Shown here one piece after another: positions 45,781-56,690 of a stretch of 64,000 bases of DNA. Position numbers and translations under genes: made by a program. Source of the DNA: Chlorocebus sabaeus (lineage: Eukaryota > Chordata > Mammalia > Primates > Cercopithecidae); the NCBI RefSeq assembly GCF_047675955.1, contig NC_132911.1, positions 20,234,565 through 20,298,564 of the forward strand, read 5' to 3'. The notes beneath the pieces are model-generated. The model saw only the letters and a list, made by a program, of their open reading frames with translations. It was not told where the DNA came from and did not search any database. How positions within the stretch are numbered: the first letter of the stretch is position 1; every line of letters begins with the position of its first letter.

Positions 45781-47554
45781 AACCCACACTAAAGCGGTCA
45801 TCACCTGTCTCCCACTGCCACTTACCCAGATATTAGATGCCAGCAAGTGGCCCCTTTAAGAGATTGATTGGCGCTTTGCTTTCTCCTTGGTACCTTTGTA
45901 TCCAAACAGTGCAGTGGTGACTGGCTGGAAAGCAGCTCAATCTGTGACTAATGAAATTTTTTCTCCTTATTGTTCTGACATCAGGCAATTGTTGCCAACA
46001 TCTCCATTTTGTTTTCTAGCTCCCTTTTGCTTCTCCTTGACTCAGCTGTCTTCTCCCTAAACTCCCCCTTTATCCCCTTAGTCCAACTTCCAGCAACCTA
46101 CTAAGCTCTTCTCTGCCCTGCACCACCTGTCTTCCTCCTCAGATTTAGCTCTTGGTGAGCAAATCATGTAGCCTGTGTGATTTTGCCAGGTTTTCTTGCT
46201 CTGCAAAAGCAATGCTCACAGTCCTAGCACCCTAACAGCCTCCCCTAGGCTAGCTTTCCCAGAGGGTTCAGAGAAGCAATTGCACTAGGATGGGGGAAGA
46301 GAGAAATGGAGGTAAGACAGGCTTAGAGAGTTAGAAAGACTGTGGAAAATGGAAAGATATCGGGAGAAGGGTAGAGACAAGAAGAGATGAGGGGAGAAGC
46401 GGGGACACAGGCTGGAGAAAAATGTGAGAGAGAAAACAGAGAGGATGTGAAGAAGAAAATAGGAAGAGTAAGAGAAAAGGGGAAGGGGAGGAGTTAAGAG
46501 GAGAGAGAGGCCTGAGTTTAACAGAGCTGTCCTCAAGGACACAGAGCCAGCCAGCTAGCAAGGAAGGAGTGTCAGTGAGGAGTATCAGCCATTCAGGGAG
46601 GATCTTGCGGAAGGCCTGACTATCAGACAGAGGCTCTGGTGGAAGCCAAGCCTCCAATTGCACTATATACCTGATAGCCTAATCTGAAATGAGAATCTCG
46701 GGGGAGGTGTAGCCATTCTGAAAAAAGCTGCTATTTTTTTTTTTTTAAAGAGAAAATATAATAAAACTTTCCTTATCCCCTCTGCCTTCAGAAGTTTAAC
46801 AAAAGTGCATCCTTTCAGCGGCATCACTTATCTCCAGTGGCAATCAGCTTAAATACGTCCCATTATCAAGCTGCTTGCTACTGTACATCAGCGGGTGTTG
46901 TAGCAACACACAGTCGAGTGCGGATAACATGCCAGTAATTGCTTGTCTGTTTAAAGAAACTTCAGTTCCCAGAGAGGAGAGAGGACAAGTGAAAGCCAGT
47001 GAGACAGAAGCGTGTGTTGGAGCTGGGGCCTGGAGCAGAGGAGGCCTGAGCACTGCATGGCAGAGGAGCTTTGCAGAGGAGTTCCGGAGACCTAGGCATG
47101 AAGACTAGATCGGGGCTGGGTCAAAGAGGAATGGCCGAAAGAGTCCTTCCTTGACATTCCTTAGAAGTGGCAACAGAAGGTCAGGTGGAAGAGGTGCGGG
47201 TAGGAACCTGTTCTCACTCATCTACAGGGCCAGACTCAGTGATCTGGGGATAGAGGTTGAGGTGTCAGGGTCTAGTGACCCCAAATAACTCCTCTACTTT
47301 CTTGTACTGCTGAGAATGGCAACGTTACTTACTTATATTTTGATCACAGGATGATCTTTTCTTTATAATTCTTTAAAATATACTGGTAGCCTTGCCAGGG
47401 ATTTTTAAGTCTTGAATCATCAACGTGTATATCTAGACTTCAGCGAGGAGATTGTGTTTCTGCTTTCTTCCTGCATCGCCTAACCCAGGGCTGGGGATGC
47501 AGAAAATCCCCTATACACATCGGATAAATGGATGATGAACCCACAAAGGTCAAT
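45781..47554. other. Unique sequence with purine tract
   Basis: Contains a purine-rich tract at 46289-46510 and a possible conserved element at 46720-46950. Serine/leucine-rich minus frames at 46285-46663 are only translations of the purine tract. Confidence 0.45.
46289..46510 (+). repeat. Long G/A-rich (polypurine) tract
   Basis: Over about 220 bases the plus strand is overwhelmingly A and G, with only scattered C or T. It is low complexity without a fixed repeat unit. Confidence 0.8.
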
Positions 47555-47755
47555 GAGCCCTTATTTATGAGCTTCCACTGCTTGCCAGACCCAGAGCTAG
47601 GCTTCCAGGGTGGTTTATTTCCTTTGTTCATCATAAAAATGCCAGCAGGTAAGTAAGTATTGCAAGCCCTGTTTTACCCATGAGGAAGCAGAGATTCAGA
47701 GTGGGGAGTAACTGGCCCAAGACCACATGCCCAGTAAGAGCTCAGCTCCCAGCCA
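47555..47755 (-). repeat. MIR SINE
   Basis: Antisense MIR: 'ctgttttacccatgaggaag', 'gtggggagtaactggcccaag', with a head-like 'agctcagctcccagcc' at the right. Confidence 0.55.
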
Positions 47756-48089
47756 AGCCTGCAGAGCTCAGCTACCAAGCACAATGCCCCAGGTAAGCAC
47801 AGAAGGCAGCAGTGCCAGAACAGAACTCAGCCTCACCTTATACTTCCAACTCACCTCCACAGTACTGGATGATCCTGGAGGGTCTCTTCTCTGTTCCTTC
47901 CTGCTCTGTAAAATGGAAACCATTTCCTGTGTTGAGCTCAAGTCTCAGGTCATTGGTTCTATCAGTGTGAGAGGGACAGTGAAATACTATGCAGTGTTCC
48001 TCCTCCATCCCTTTGTCCGTAATGAAGCACTGCACTGTAAGTGGCAGTGTGGTGCATGAGGATAAATGCCCCCCTCCCATTCTAGTGTT
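47756..48089. other. Unique sequence
   Basis: The plus frame at 47727-48059 (110 codons) begins in the MIR and has no domain. No gene called. Confidence 0.4.
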
Positions 48090-48270
48090 TTCCTTCGCTA
48101 ATAAGCTGGGAGACCTTGGGCAGATCTTTGAACCCCCCGAGTGCTTTCAGCTCCCTTATGTTTAAAACAGAGATAATAATATCTGCTTTTCCAATCCTGC
48201 AGGATTATTCTAAGGATCAAATAGTGTAATGCACATGATAATGCTCTTGAATACACAGAAGCTTTACATT
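48090..48270 (+). repeat. MIR SINE
   Basis: Sense MIR: 'aagctgggagaccttgggc', 'cccttatgtttaaaacagag', 'ttctaaggatcaaatagtg'. Confidence 0.6.
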
Positions 48271-48744
48271 TTGTGTATCTAGGTATATTCATATTCATTA
48301 GGCTTACAGACTAAAACTAGCTATGAAATGCCACTGTCGGCATAGAGAGAGGACTCTGTGTCTTGGCAGACTCTGTTTATAGTTTATCCTTAAGGATACC
48401 CATTTGTTTGTTTTAAGAAGAAGATGTGGCTCTCAATAAAGATATTCATGGCTTTCAGGACATGAAAATGTGCTTTGGATGTCACAAGTTTGTTTGAATT
48501 TCACTCCAGGGAGCTGAGCTCAGTAAACACTTTCATGTGTAGGCAGCACCCTTAATCAAGCCAGTGAATCTTAACCTAGCCTTCACAATAAAAGTTTAAA
48601 TAGAACCCTGATTAAATAATTGTTATTTTCCTGCTGAGAATCTCAGTTGGGATGCCGTCTTTAGTGTAATATGTTATGCAAATGTTATATACAGCATATA
48701 TATATCTCCTCTGCAGCAAACTGTGTCTTTGATCGTACTAACAC
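48271..48744. other. Unique sequence
   Basis: No gene recognised. Low divergence-like texture with 'gagctcagtaaacactttc' and 'ccctgattaaataattg', but nothing that can be named. Confidence 0.35.
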
Positions 48745-48895
48745 AGGGCTGGGAATCAAAGACTGGGTTCTAGTCCTTGTTCTGCCAGTGACTAGCTGTG
48801 TGACCTTGAGAAAGTCACTTAATCTCCCAGAACCTCAAAGTCCTCATCTTGCACAAAGGATTGAAAGAGATCAATGGCTTGCCCTCATTTATTGC
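48745..48895 (+). repeat. MIR SINE, 5' half
   Basis: Sense MIR: 'gactgggttctagtccttg' (box B region), 'gactagctgtgtgaccttga', 'aagtcacttaatctcccag', 'ctcaaagtcctcatcttgc'. Confidence 0.7.
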
Positions 48896-49299
48896 CCCTC
48901 CCCCAACCATGGAATCCATGTTTTCAAAAACGTCTGCCAATCTGCAAGTATTACATGATAATTAATTCATTTCCCCAAGTCTAAAAATCAAAGGCATTTG
49001 TAACTGGTAGAGAGAGATTCTGATCAGGCTTATATAATCAGGGTTAACACTATGATTATATAGTTAGAGCTATGATAATTTCAAGTAGAAGCAAAGAAGT
49101 ATGACACTTCAGGGTATCCTGTAGCCTCATAATGGATAGATGGGGGAGTGCCTTTGACAATGAGAAACATTAACGATAACTCGCCAGTCCTTATCACTAC
49201 CTGTGCGCACCCCCAGAGTTGTATAAACAGGTTGGGAATCTCCAAAGTGCCCACTCACTCTAAGTTTCTGTCCACTCACTCAAAGCTCTTGTCCAGCTC
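48896..49299. other. Unique sequence
   Basis: No gene or named repeat recognised. Confidence 0.4.
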
Positions 49300-50550
49300 T
49301 AATCATCTAAGATGCAGTTATTCTGGGGATTTAGGTAAGCATCAAATGAACAAATGTTCCTGCCTTCATCATGCTCACATTCTAGTGTGTGTGGAAGAGA
49401 AGGGAACAGAAAACAAATATAATAGAATATTAGCTAAATTATATAGTATCTTAGAAGGTGGCAAGTATTTCAGAAAGATAGCAGAGGAGGGTGAGGGCTC
49501 CTCAGGGTAAGGTTGTGGTTGATAGTCAGGAGGGTAACATTTGAGCAAAGACTTGAAGGAGGTGTGAAAGGAAAATATCTTGGGCCCCCAAAATCACTAA
49601 GCTGAAGGGAAAATTCGAGCTGGGAACTGTTTAGGGCAAGCCTGCCTCCCATTCTATTTAAAGTCACCCTTCTGCTCACTGAGATAAATGCATATCTGAT
49701 TCCTTCCTTTGGAAAGGCTAATCAGAAACTCAAAAGAATGCAACCATTTGTCTTTCACCTGCCTGTGACCTGGAAACCCCCTCCCTGCTTGGAGTTTCCC
49801 CGCCTTTCCAGACAACCAACGTTCATTTTTACACATATCGATCCATGTCTCCTGTCTCCCTAAAATGTATAAAACCAAGCTGTGCTCTGACCACATTGGG
49901 CACATATGATCAGGACCTCTGAGGTTGTTTCACAGGTTCGCATCTTCAACCTTGGCAAAATAAACTTTCTGAATTAACTCAGACCTGTCTCAAATTTTGG
50001 GGGTTCACAGAGGCAAGAAAGCAATATATACACACTTAGTGGGGAACAAGCAGGTCAGGCTGAAGCTGTAGTGAATGCAAAGTTCCTGTGGCTGAAACAT
50101 GCTTAGCATGCTCAGAGACCAGGAAGAAGGCCAAGCTGGCTGGGCAGGGGAATCTGGTGGGTTGTCAGAGATAAGTCTAGAGAGAGCCTTGTAGACCGTC
50201 ATGATGACATTGGCTTTTACTCTGAGGCAGAAGTCGTGGTAGGTTTGGTGCTTGGTGCAACGGAGTTACATGGTCTATCTTAAGTTTTGAAAGAATCATC
50301 TGCTCATAGGAATTGATAATAGACTGCAGAAGAACAAGTGTGGAAGCAGGAGGACCACTTAGGAAGCTATTACAGTGGTCATCAAGAGATGATAGAGGAT
50401 TGACAAAGGTGGCAATGATGGATTAGTGAGAGCAGTCTATTTATGAATACATTTTGAAGACCGAGTTCTCAGGACTTGCTATTGCATTGGCCATAAGGTG
50501 TGGGAGAGAAAGAGGAAGTCAAGGTTTTGGAATTCAAGATATCCGCTCTG
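49300..50550 (-). repeat. L2 LINE, antisense, split by an LTR
   Basis: Left part: 'ttcctgccttcatcatgctc', 'acattctagtgtgtgtgg', 'aacatttgagcaaagacttg'. Right part: 'gagagagccttgtagaccg', 'ggcttttactctgaggcag', 'agctattacagtggtcatc', 'gaatacattttgaagaccg'. The two halves are in consensus order on either side of the LTR at 49563-50009. Confidence 0.6.
49563..50009 (+). mobile_element. Solo ERV1-type LTR
   Basis: A 447-bp LTR with matched ends TGTGAA/TTCACA and a 4-bp target-site duplication GAGG at 49559-49562 and 50010-50013, the length typical of class I (gamma) endogenous retroviruses. TATA box TATAAAA at 49868-49874 and polyadenylation signal AATAAA at 49959-49964. It probably belongs to the MER4-like group. 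No internal retroviral sequence remains. Confidence 0.85.
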
Positions 50551-50589
50551 TCCTCTGATGAAGTCACTGCATTGACATATTTATCAATA

Positions 50590-51138
50590 TGTATTAGTTC
50601 ATTTTCATGCTGCTGATAAAGACATACCCAAAACTGGGAACAAAAAGAGATTTAATTGGACTTACAGTTCCACATGGTTGGGGAGGCCTCAGAATCATTG
50701 CAGGAGGTGAAAGGCACTTCTTACATGGTGGTAGCAAGAGAAAAATCAGGAAGAAGCAAACGTGGAAACCCCTGATAAACCCATCAGATCTTGTGAGACA
50801 TTATTATTATTATTATTATTTTATCGTCCCCAATTTAAAACTTTTAATTTAAAAGTAAACTTTAATGTGGAAAATGCAAACTTAGGGAGTGCAGAACGAT
50901 CACACACAAGGCTGCCACTTCACACCTGGCGGGTTGCACAGTGGCCAGGCAGAGGCGCTCTTCATTTCCTAGATGGTGCACCCGCTGGAGACTTACTCAC
51001 TGTCACAAGAACAGCACAGGAAAGACTGGCCCTCATGATTCAGCTACCTCCCCCTGGGTCCCTCCGACAACACATGGGAATTCTGGGACCTACAATTCAA
51101 GTTGAGATTTGGGTGGGGACATAGCCAAACCATATCCA
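50590..51138 (-). mobile_element. MST-type MaLR LTR carrying a retroposon
   Basis: Reverse-complement MSTA/MSTB-like LTR: right end RC TGGATATGG, left end '(t)gtattagttcattttcatg'. Near-identical 5-bp flanks are CAATA (50585-50589) and CAATG (51139-51143). It is interrupted at 50800-50987; the LTR resumes with 'ttactcactgtcacaagaac'. Confidence 0.85.
50800..50987 (-). mobile_element. 188-bp non-LTR retroposon inside the MST LTR
   Basis: Not part of the LTR. GAGAC occurs on both sides (50795-50799, 50988-50992) as a short target-site duplication. Read on the minus strand it has a GC-rich start, an ATTAAA-type polyadenylation signal (complement near 50860) and ends in an (AAT)n tail, here (ATT)n at 50801-50821. 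The GC-rich part ('ggccaggcagaggcgctctt') resembles an SVA/SVA2-type VNTR unit. It could instead be a 3'UTR retrocopy. Confidence 0.5.
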
Positions 51139-52329
51139 CAATGTATTATACACATATAACAGAAGACTTTGTAGAAAGTCCCATGACTTACGATTTTGTG
51201 TAAATTTCCCTTGACCTCTAGGAAAAATCACTTAAATAATTTGTGAGAATCTATGAGCTTATGTGAATTCTGGAGAAGAATGACATGCTATTTTATATCT
51301 TACTTGGCAAAAATTGGTGGGAAAATCCCATCCCAGAGCCAGTGCTCAAGTGAGGCATAGAAACCAGAGTTTACTCCTCCATTCCTAAATGGATTTTTTT
51401 TGTTTAACATGGAGGGGGCTTTTATGGCTTTAATTTCCCTTGAGATCACTCTGATGCCACAAATCCTAAATGTGTGTGGAGAGTGAAATGACCCTGAGAG
51501 CTTTCTGCTGATGAACCAAGGTTTGGGAAAACTAGTCCTCTTATTTGTAAGGGAAGGAATACATGGTTCTCAGTTCCCTACTGATCGTGGAGATGAAATG
51601 GATGAAAACTGAAGTGCAGCTCAGCACCGTAAAGCCTTTTCAGAACATGATAGAATGTCAATCAATAAAAAATTAGGCCAGAGCTAATCTTTGCAAAAGG
51701 GGTTCTGCAGAACATTGGATACAAGGACTACTAATAGGTGTTATCTGAAAAAATTCTATGATATGCATACAAATTTGAGAAATACTAGGCTGAACAGGGC
51801 TAATTGGTTTTCTTCTTAGAGTCTTTAATAGGCTAAGGATAATATTTCCAATAGGATTAGTTTGATATGCAGAATTTTCTAAATATTTGTGGACATGAAA
51901 CCCTATTTCATCCCCTGAGTAATACCTCACTTTGAGAAATGCTCATCTCGACCCCAAAGCAGTCTTAGGACTAAAACACAATCATAATCATTAAAAGCAG
52001 GAACATTTTTTATCTAGGACAGATTCTTTGTAATTCTTGCCTGCAGGTAGGTAAATAAATGAGAGTATCGCTTAGAGCTACCAGTTTTACGGTTCTATTC
52101 ATTTAGACTAAATTCTACAACTTTTTGAGCTATAACTATGGATCATACCTAGAGGTTTGGTTTCAACATCATTTATACCATCAAAAAGTCACAGAATTTT
52201 ATGAAGGAGACAAACAACATGAGAATACTTACTTGCCATACAACTTGATAAAGTTGTCCCAGAACTATGTACTAAGATCTAGCAGATATAAGTTCAGAAA
52301 AAGAAAACACCTTCGTAGGTGAAAATATG
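51139..52329. other. Unassigned sequence
   Basis: A stretch around 51700-51950 ('ggggttctgcagaacattgg' to 'cactttgagaaatgctc') resembles the edges of hAT-type MER elements, but I cannot confirm it. No gene recognised. Confidence 0.35.
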
Positions 52330-52540
52330 GCAGAACTTGGAGTCAGCAGACTGCTGCCTTGGCCATGCCTGACATCTGGCTAGGCTATATAATCACTCTG
52401 AACTTAAGAAAATTAAATATTGCTACCATGCAGGGTTGCCTGGGAGAATAAAAGGACATAAATTTATATATAAGCTGGACTGTAGTAGGTACTTAATAAA
52501 TGTGGCTAACACAAATTTATTAATTGTAATAATAAATGAA
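52330..52540 (+). repeat. MIR SINE
   Basis: Sense MIR, best in the 3' half: 'accatgcagggttgcctgg', 'gtaggtacttaataaatgtg'. Its 3' half and flank resemble those at 55540-55690. Confidence 0.5.
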
Positions 52541-52599
52541 GAAAACTACTCCAACAATATTTCTGCCTAGATTTTATGGTAAGGATGGGTTAGGAAAAT

Positions 52600-52860
52600 T
52601 TATTTAGAGAAAAGGACATTGAAGTTGCTTAAAAGATAAAGTGTATGAAGATAAATTAGAAGATAAATTCAGAGGACAAGAGACGCAAACATAAGTGGGG
52701 TCACAGCATGAGCTATTGCCAGGGCCAGATTGTGAAGATGCTTGTGTAGCAAGATTCAGAGTTGAGACAGACTGATGCATGCATTGGGGGCCACACTGAT
52801 GGTTTTCAAGAAGTGTCATGATCAGAACCCATGGTGGATGCATCTTTGTACAATTTGTCT
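52600..52860 (-). repeat. Possible L2 fragment
   Basis: 'ccagggccagattgtgaaga', 'gatggttttcaagaagtgtc' and 'atgatcagaaccca' resemble the antisense L2 middle region. Weak. Confidence 0.35.
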
Positions 52861-53804
52861 TGTCTTGCTTGAGGAACAAATTGCATTTACTTCACATTTC
52901 TTGATGACTTGAGGGTCTGTGGTGTCATGGTGCTCTGAATGTGGACCACTGAGATTGAAACTGGTATAGTAACCCACATTCGGTAACACTAAGCTCAGAC
53001 CCATTTTGGCTACCTCTCCATACCTTAGAATCAGTGTTTTCATATTGTGTTGTCCAGAATTTTAAGGTTCAGTGGAGACCACTAACTCAAAAGCTCCACA
53101 TTAATTGGATTCCCACTTCTTGAAATTTTTACTTTATTCTGTTTCAACCTGAAATAAACACATACATGCCCATGTACACATGCACACACACCACACACAA
53201 TTCAAATGTTTTATGTACCAAATGATAATACGTGAGAACCTAGTTGCATGTAAAGTTGGATTGCCAGGCTAACATGTTTTGGGGAAGATTTCAGAATAAA
53301 CCTTGTCACCCTGTATTCTGTAAAGCATTTGAAATTCCTATGGCTAAATCAGTGATGAGTATAATTATAGCTCAACATCATTTTTATGCTTTTTATTTTA
53401 TTTTATTTTATTTTAATTCAGAACTACATATACTCCTTATCCATTTTAGATTAGGGTTTTCTCAGTATTATGCATCTGAAAGAAAATATAGGAATTGGCT
53501 CTTGAGATGCATATGACTACACTGTTGTCATCCATAATCCTGACTTCAAGTTTTTGTGTTCATCAAAAATTAATCATTGGGTTGAATTTATAGTAAGTGA
53601 CTGATAAAAATATAAATCATACATATATACAACAAAATATTATTTTCTCTGTTTTATATGCTAAGATCCCACATTAGATATTACTTGAAAAGAGAGGAGT
53701 TTTTGCTAAATAATAAGAGTTAAGAAACTCAGTGTCATAGGCCACACTTTCCTGTGTGTGTGAATGGTTTTGCCTACGGAAAGATAAGAAGCAGCAAGTG
53801 GTGA
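52861..53804. other. Unique sequence with simple repeats
   Basis: CA-rich degenerate repeat at about 53157-53204 and a (TTTTA)n run at 53392-53417. No gene recognised. Confidence 0.45.
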
Positions 53805-53809
53805 CGTGA

Positions 53810-54212
53810 TATAATTTGAATGTTTGTCCCCTCTAAATCTCATGTTGAAATGTGATTCCCAACATTGAGTGTGGGGCCTAGAGGGAGGTGTTCAATCATA
53901 GGAGTGGATCCTTCATGAATATCTTAGTGCCATCCCCTTGGTGATAAGTGAGTTCTTGCTCTGAGTTCATGTGAAAGCTAGTTGTTGAAAGAGCCTGGCA
54001 TCTTGCTTGCCCCCCGTCTTTTGCTCCTCCTCTTTTACAGTGTATTAGAATGGCTGTCTCTTCCATGATTGGAAGTTTTCTGAAGCCCTCACCAGAAAAA
54101 GATGCTGGTGCCATACTTGTACAGCCTACAAAACTGAGCCAAATGAACCTCTTTTCTTTATGAATTACCGGGTCTCAGGTATTTTTGAATACTAATGCAG
54201 AACAGACTAACA
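53810..54212 (+). mobile_element. Solo MaLR LTR (MST/MLT1 type)
   Basis: Sense LTR with 'gtttgtcccctctaaatctc', 'tgttgaaatgtgattccc', 'tgagttcttgctctgagttc', 'catgattggaagttttctg' and 'gaattaccgggtctcagg'. An exact 5-bp duplication CGTGA lies at 53805-53809 and 54213-54217. The minus frame at 53896-54114 is its antisense translation. Confidence 0.8.
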
Positions 54213-54255
54213 CGTGATGGTAAAACCAGTGCATTAACACCTTTAGCTCCACATT

Positions 54256-54641
54256 TGATATAGTTTGCCTCTGTGTCCCCACCCAAATCTCATCTTGAAG
54301 TATAATCCCCAGGTGTCAAGGGAGAGACCTGTAATCCCCAGGTGTCAATTGAGAGAGGTGATTGAATTATGGGGGAAGTTTCCCCCATGCTGCTTTCCTG
54401 ATAGTGAGTGAATTCTCATGAGATCTGATGGTTTTATAAGTGGTGGTTTTTCCTGCACTCTCATGGACTCTTTCTTACTTGCTGCCATGAAAGATGTGCC
54501 TGCTTCCCCTTCCGCCATGATTGTAAGTTTCCTGGGGCTTCCCCAGCCTTGCAGAACTGTGAGTCAATTAAACTTCTTTTCTTTATAAATTACCCAGTCT
54601 TGGGTAGTGTCTTTATAGCAGTGTGAAAATGGACTAATACA
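54256..54641 (+). mobile_element. MSTA-like MaLR LTR
   Basis: TGATATAG... to ...ACTAATACA, with 'tccccacccaaatctcatc', 'gagatctgatggttttataa', 'gccatgattgtaagtttcc' and 'cagtgtgaaaatggactaa'. Flanks ACATT (54251-54255) and ACATG (54642-54646) fit a 5-bp duplication with one change. A roughly 30-bp internal tandem duplication at 54301-54358 is peculiar to this copy. Confidence 0.88.
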
Positions 54642-55109
54642 ACATGTGAAGGGAGAAGGAGATAAAAAGGTAGAGTCTATTGCCGTTCGAATTCTTGAAT
54701 ATCCTCCCGATGGTTTGTTCTCTGTGTGTTGATGGGTAGAATTTGATTTCTCCTGTTGCTGGTGCACTAAGTCTTATGACTCCATATTTTACCAGTGACT
54801 CTAATTAAGATAAAAATGTGTCTACTTGCTTATTTAACACACACACATGCACAGTTGTACATTAGATGCATCCTAAATACACTTTTGTTAAGACTTCAAG
54901 ATACATTTAAAGTACTGTACAATGGAGAGCACAGTTGTCTCAGTTTATGGGCCATCAAGTCAGAGGTAAGCAGTATTCCAACAAGCTGTTTACCATTTGA
55001 AAGAGATATTTACAGGTCTCAGGAGGTGAGGCTTCTTTCTGGCTTTGTGGTGTTTTGTGCAGCTTGAATGAATGGGTCTGGATTTCAAGGCACCAGCCAA
55101 GTGGTATTT
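54642..55109. other. Unique sequence
   Basis: No gene or named repeat recognised. Confidence 0.4.
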
Positions 55110-55262
55110 ATAACAAAGCTAATATACAATGCTTTAGAGATTTTCAAGCACAGTCTCCACTTTAGAGAAAAACTGAGACAATACAGCGTGATTCTTCCCA
55201 TTCTACAGATAAAAAGGGGATGTATTGCATGAAGAAATGGCTGCCCATCTGCAGGAGCACAG
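55110..55262 (-). repeat. MIR fragment
   Basis: Antisense MIR core: 'tgattcttcccattctacag', 'gataaaaaggggatg'. Forms an inverted pair with the next MIR. Confidence 0.4.
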
Positions 55263-55264
55263 AG

Positions 55265-55480
55265 AGTGGAAAGTGCAACTTTTGAGTCAGAGAGACGTGA
55301 ATTCAGTGTTCAGTTCTGCACTCACTAGTCACTGGTGATTGCATTTGAGCAACTTGTTAACCCCCGTGAGCCTTAGTTTCTTTATCTGAAAAATGGGATC
55401 AAAATACATGGTTATTAATGATAGAATGGAAAGAGATCAAATGAGATAACTACGAAGCTTTCCATGTTGAGCCAAGGACC
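55265..55480 (+). repeat. MIR SINE
   Basis: Sense MIR: 'ttttgagtcagagagacgtg', 'ttgagcaacttgttaacccc', 'agtttctttatctgaaaaatg', 'gatcaaatgagataac'. Confidence 0.65.
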
Positions 55481-55539
55481 AAGGTGGAATGAGATAAATA
55501 TACGCATGCTTCCTCCCCATTATCTGCCTCTTTTCTGTA

Positions 55540-55690
55540 TTTCCAGATTAGATATCACTACCATACAGGGCTGCTTGAGGGGATTAAAGGATATACATTC
55601 ATATGTAAACTGACCTATAGTTATGCACTTAATAACTGGTGGTTAATGCAGTTCTACTAATGCTAATAATAAATGAACAAAGCACCACAA
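55540..55690 (+). repeat. MIR 3' half
   Basis: 'tatcactaccatacaggg', 'gggattaaaggatatac' and 'gcacttaataactggtgg' match the MIR 3' half. Similar at roughly 70% by eye to 52425-52590, including bases beyond the MIR body. Confidence 0.45.
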
Positions 55691-55799
55691 TATTTCCTAC
55701 CATTTTGTATAGAACTATGATGGACACAGAGTCATATAAAATCAGCTCATTTCTTTGCCAGTTAGGAATCTCCCTGATGAATGGTGTGCGTGAAGTACA

Positions 55800-56230
55800 T
55801 GGTTTAGTGTTAACCTCCCCTTCTCAGGGTGGGCTGGCAGCTCCAAAGCTTATGAATAAGGTGGGATCTGAGCAGGTCGTGGAAGGAGAGGAAAGAGACG
55901 AATGAATGGAAAGAAAGGAGAAGGCATTGTAAGTGGATGACTCAGCAGGAGCAGAGACCTGGAGATGCGAATGAGAGTGGTGTGAGAAGAGGGGTAGGGA
56001 AGCTTCTGGCTTGGTTAGGGAATTGGGAGAGTACCCAGGAGCAAGGAACATGGGACACATCCCAGGACATATGGAGGGCCCTGAAACCCCAGCTGAGGAA
56101 TTAGGGCTTTATTTTATAAGCAGCAGGTGGCCAGGACAGATTCTTGAACAGAGAAGTGTCATAATGAAAAAGATAGTTTAGTAAACGAATAGGGGAGAAA
56201 TACTCAGGATGGATTAAAGAATAAAGAAGT
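55800..56230 (-). repeat. Possible L2 fragment, interrupted by an Alu
   Basis: 'cagcaggagcagagacctgg', 'ggacatatggagggccctga', 'ttagggctttattttataag' and 'cttgaacagagaagtgtcat' follow the antisense L2 order. Remnants may continue to about 56690 after the Alu. Confidence 0.4.
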
Positions 56231-56234
56231 TAAA

Positions 56235-56522
56235 GCCAGGTGTAGTGGCTCACACTTGTAACCCCAACAGTTTGGGAGGCCAAGGCAGGTGAATCACTTG
56301 AGGTTAGGAGTTCAAGACCAGCCTGGGTAATATGGTGAAACCCCATATCTACAAAAAACAAAACAAAACAAACAAACAAAACCCCACAAAAATTAGCTGG
56401 GCATAATGGCAACACTTGTAGTCCCAGCTGCTCGGGAGGCTGAGGTTTGCAATGAGCTGAGACTGCACCACTGCACTGCACTCCAGCCTGGGCAACAGAG
56501 AGAGACTGTGTCTCAAAATAAA
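56235..56522 (+). mobile_element. Alu SINE (AluJ/S type), right arm deleted in part
   Basis: Sense Alu with an expanded AAAC-rich middle linker (56350-56385) and part of the right monomer missing between 'gaggctgaggt' and 'ttgcaatgagctgag'. Tail about 56516-56530. Confidence 0.9.
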
Positions 56523-56690
56523 TAATAAGAAGAAGCTAAAACCAAAGAGGCCAGTTAATAATTGCATTTCAGGAAAATGGTTATGAGGACATGGACCAGG
56601 GTATTGGCAGTTTCCTTCTTGTAGGAAGAAGCAAGCCAAATAGATGCTGGAGGACAGATGTTCAAATGGCATGCAGGGCGGCTGAGGAGG

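Noticed and set aside
53157..53204. CA-rich tract as a CRISPR-like array
   Set aside because: Degenerate dinucleotide repeat with no spacers.
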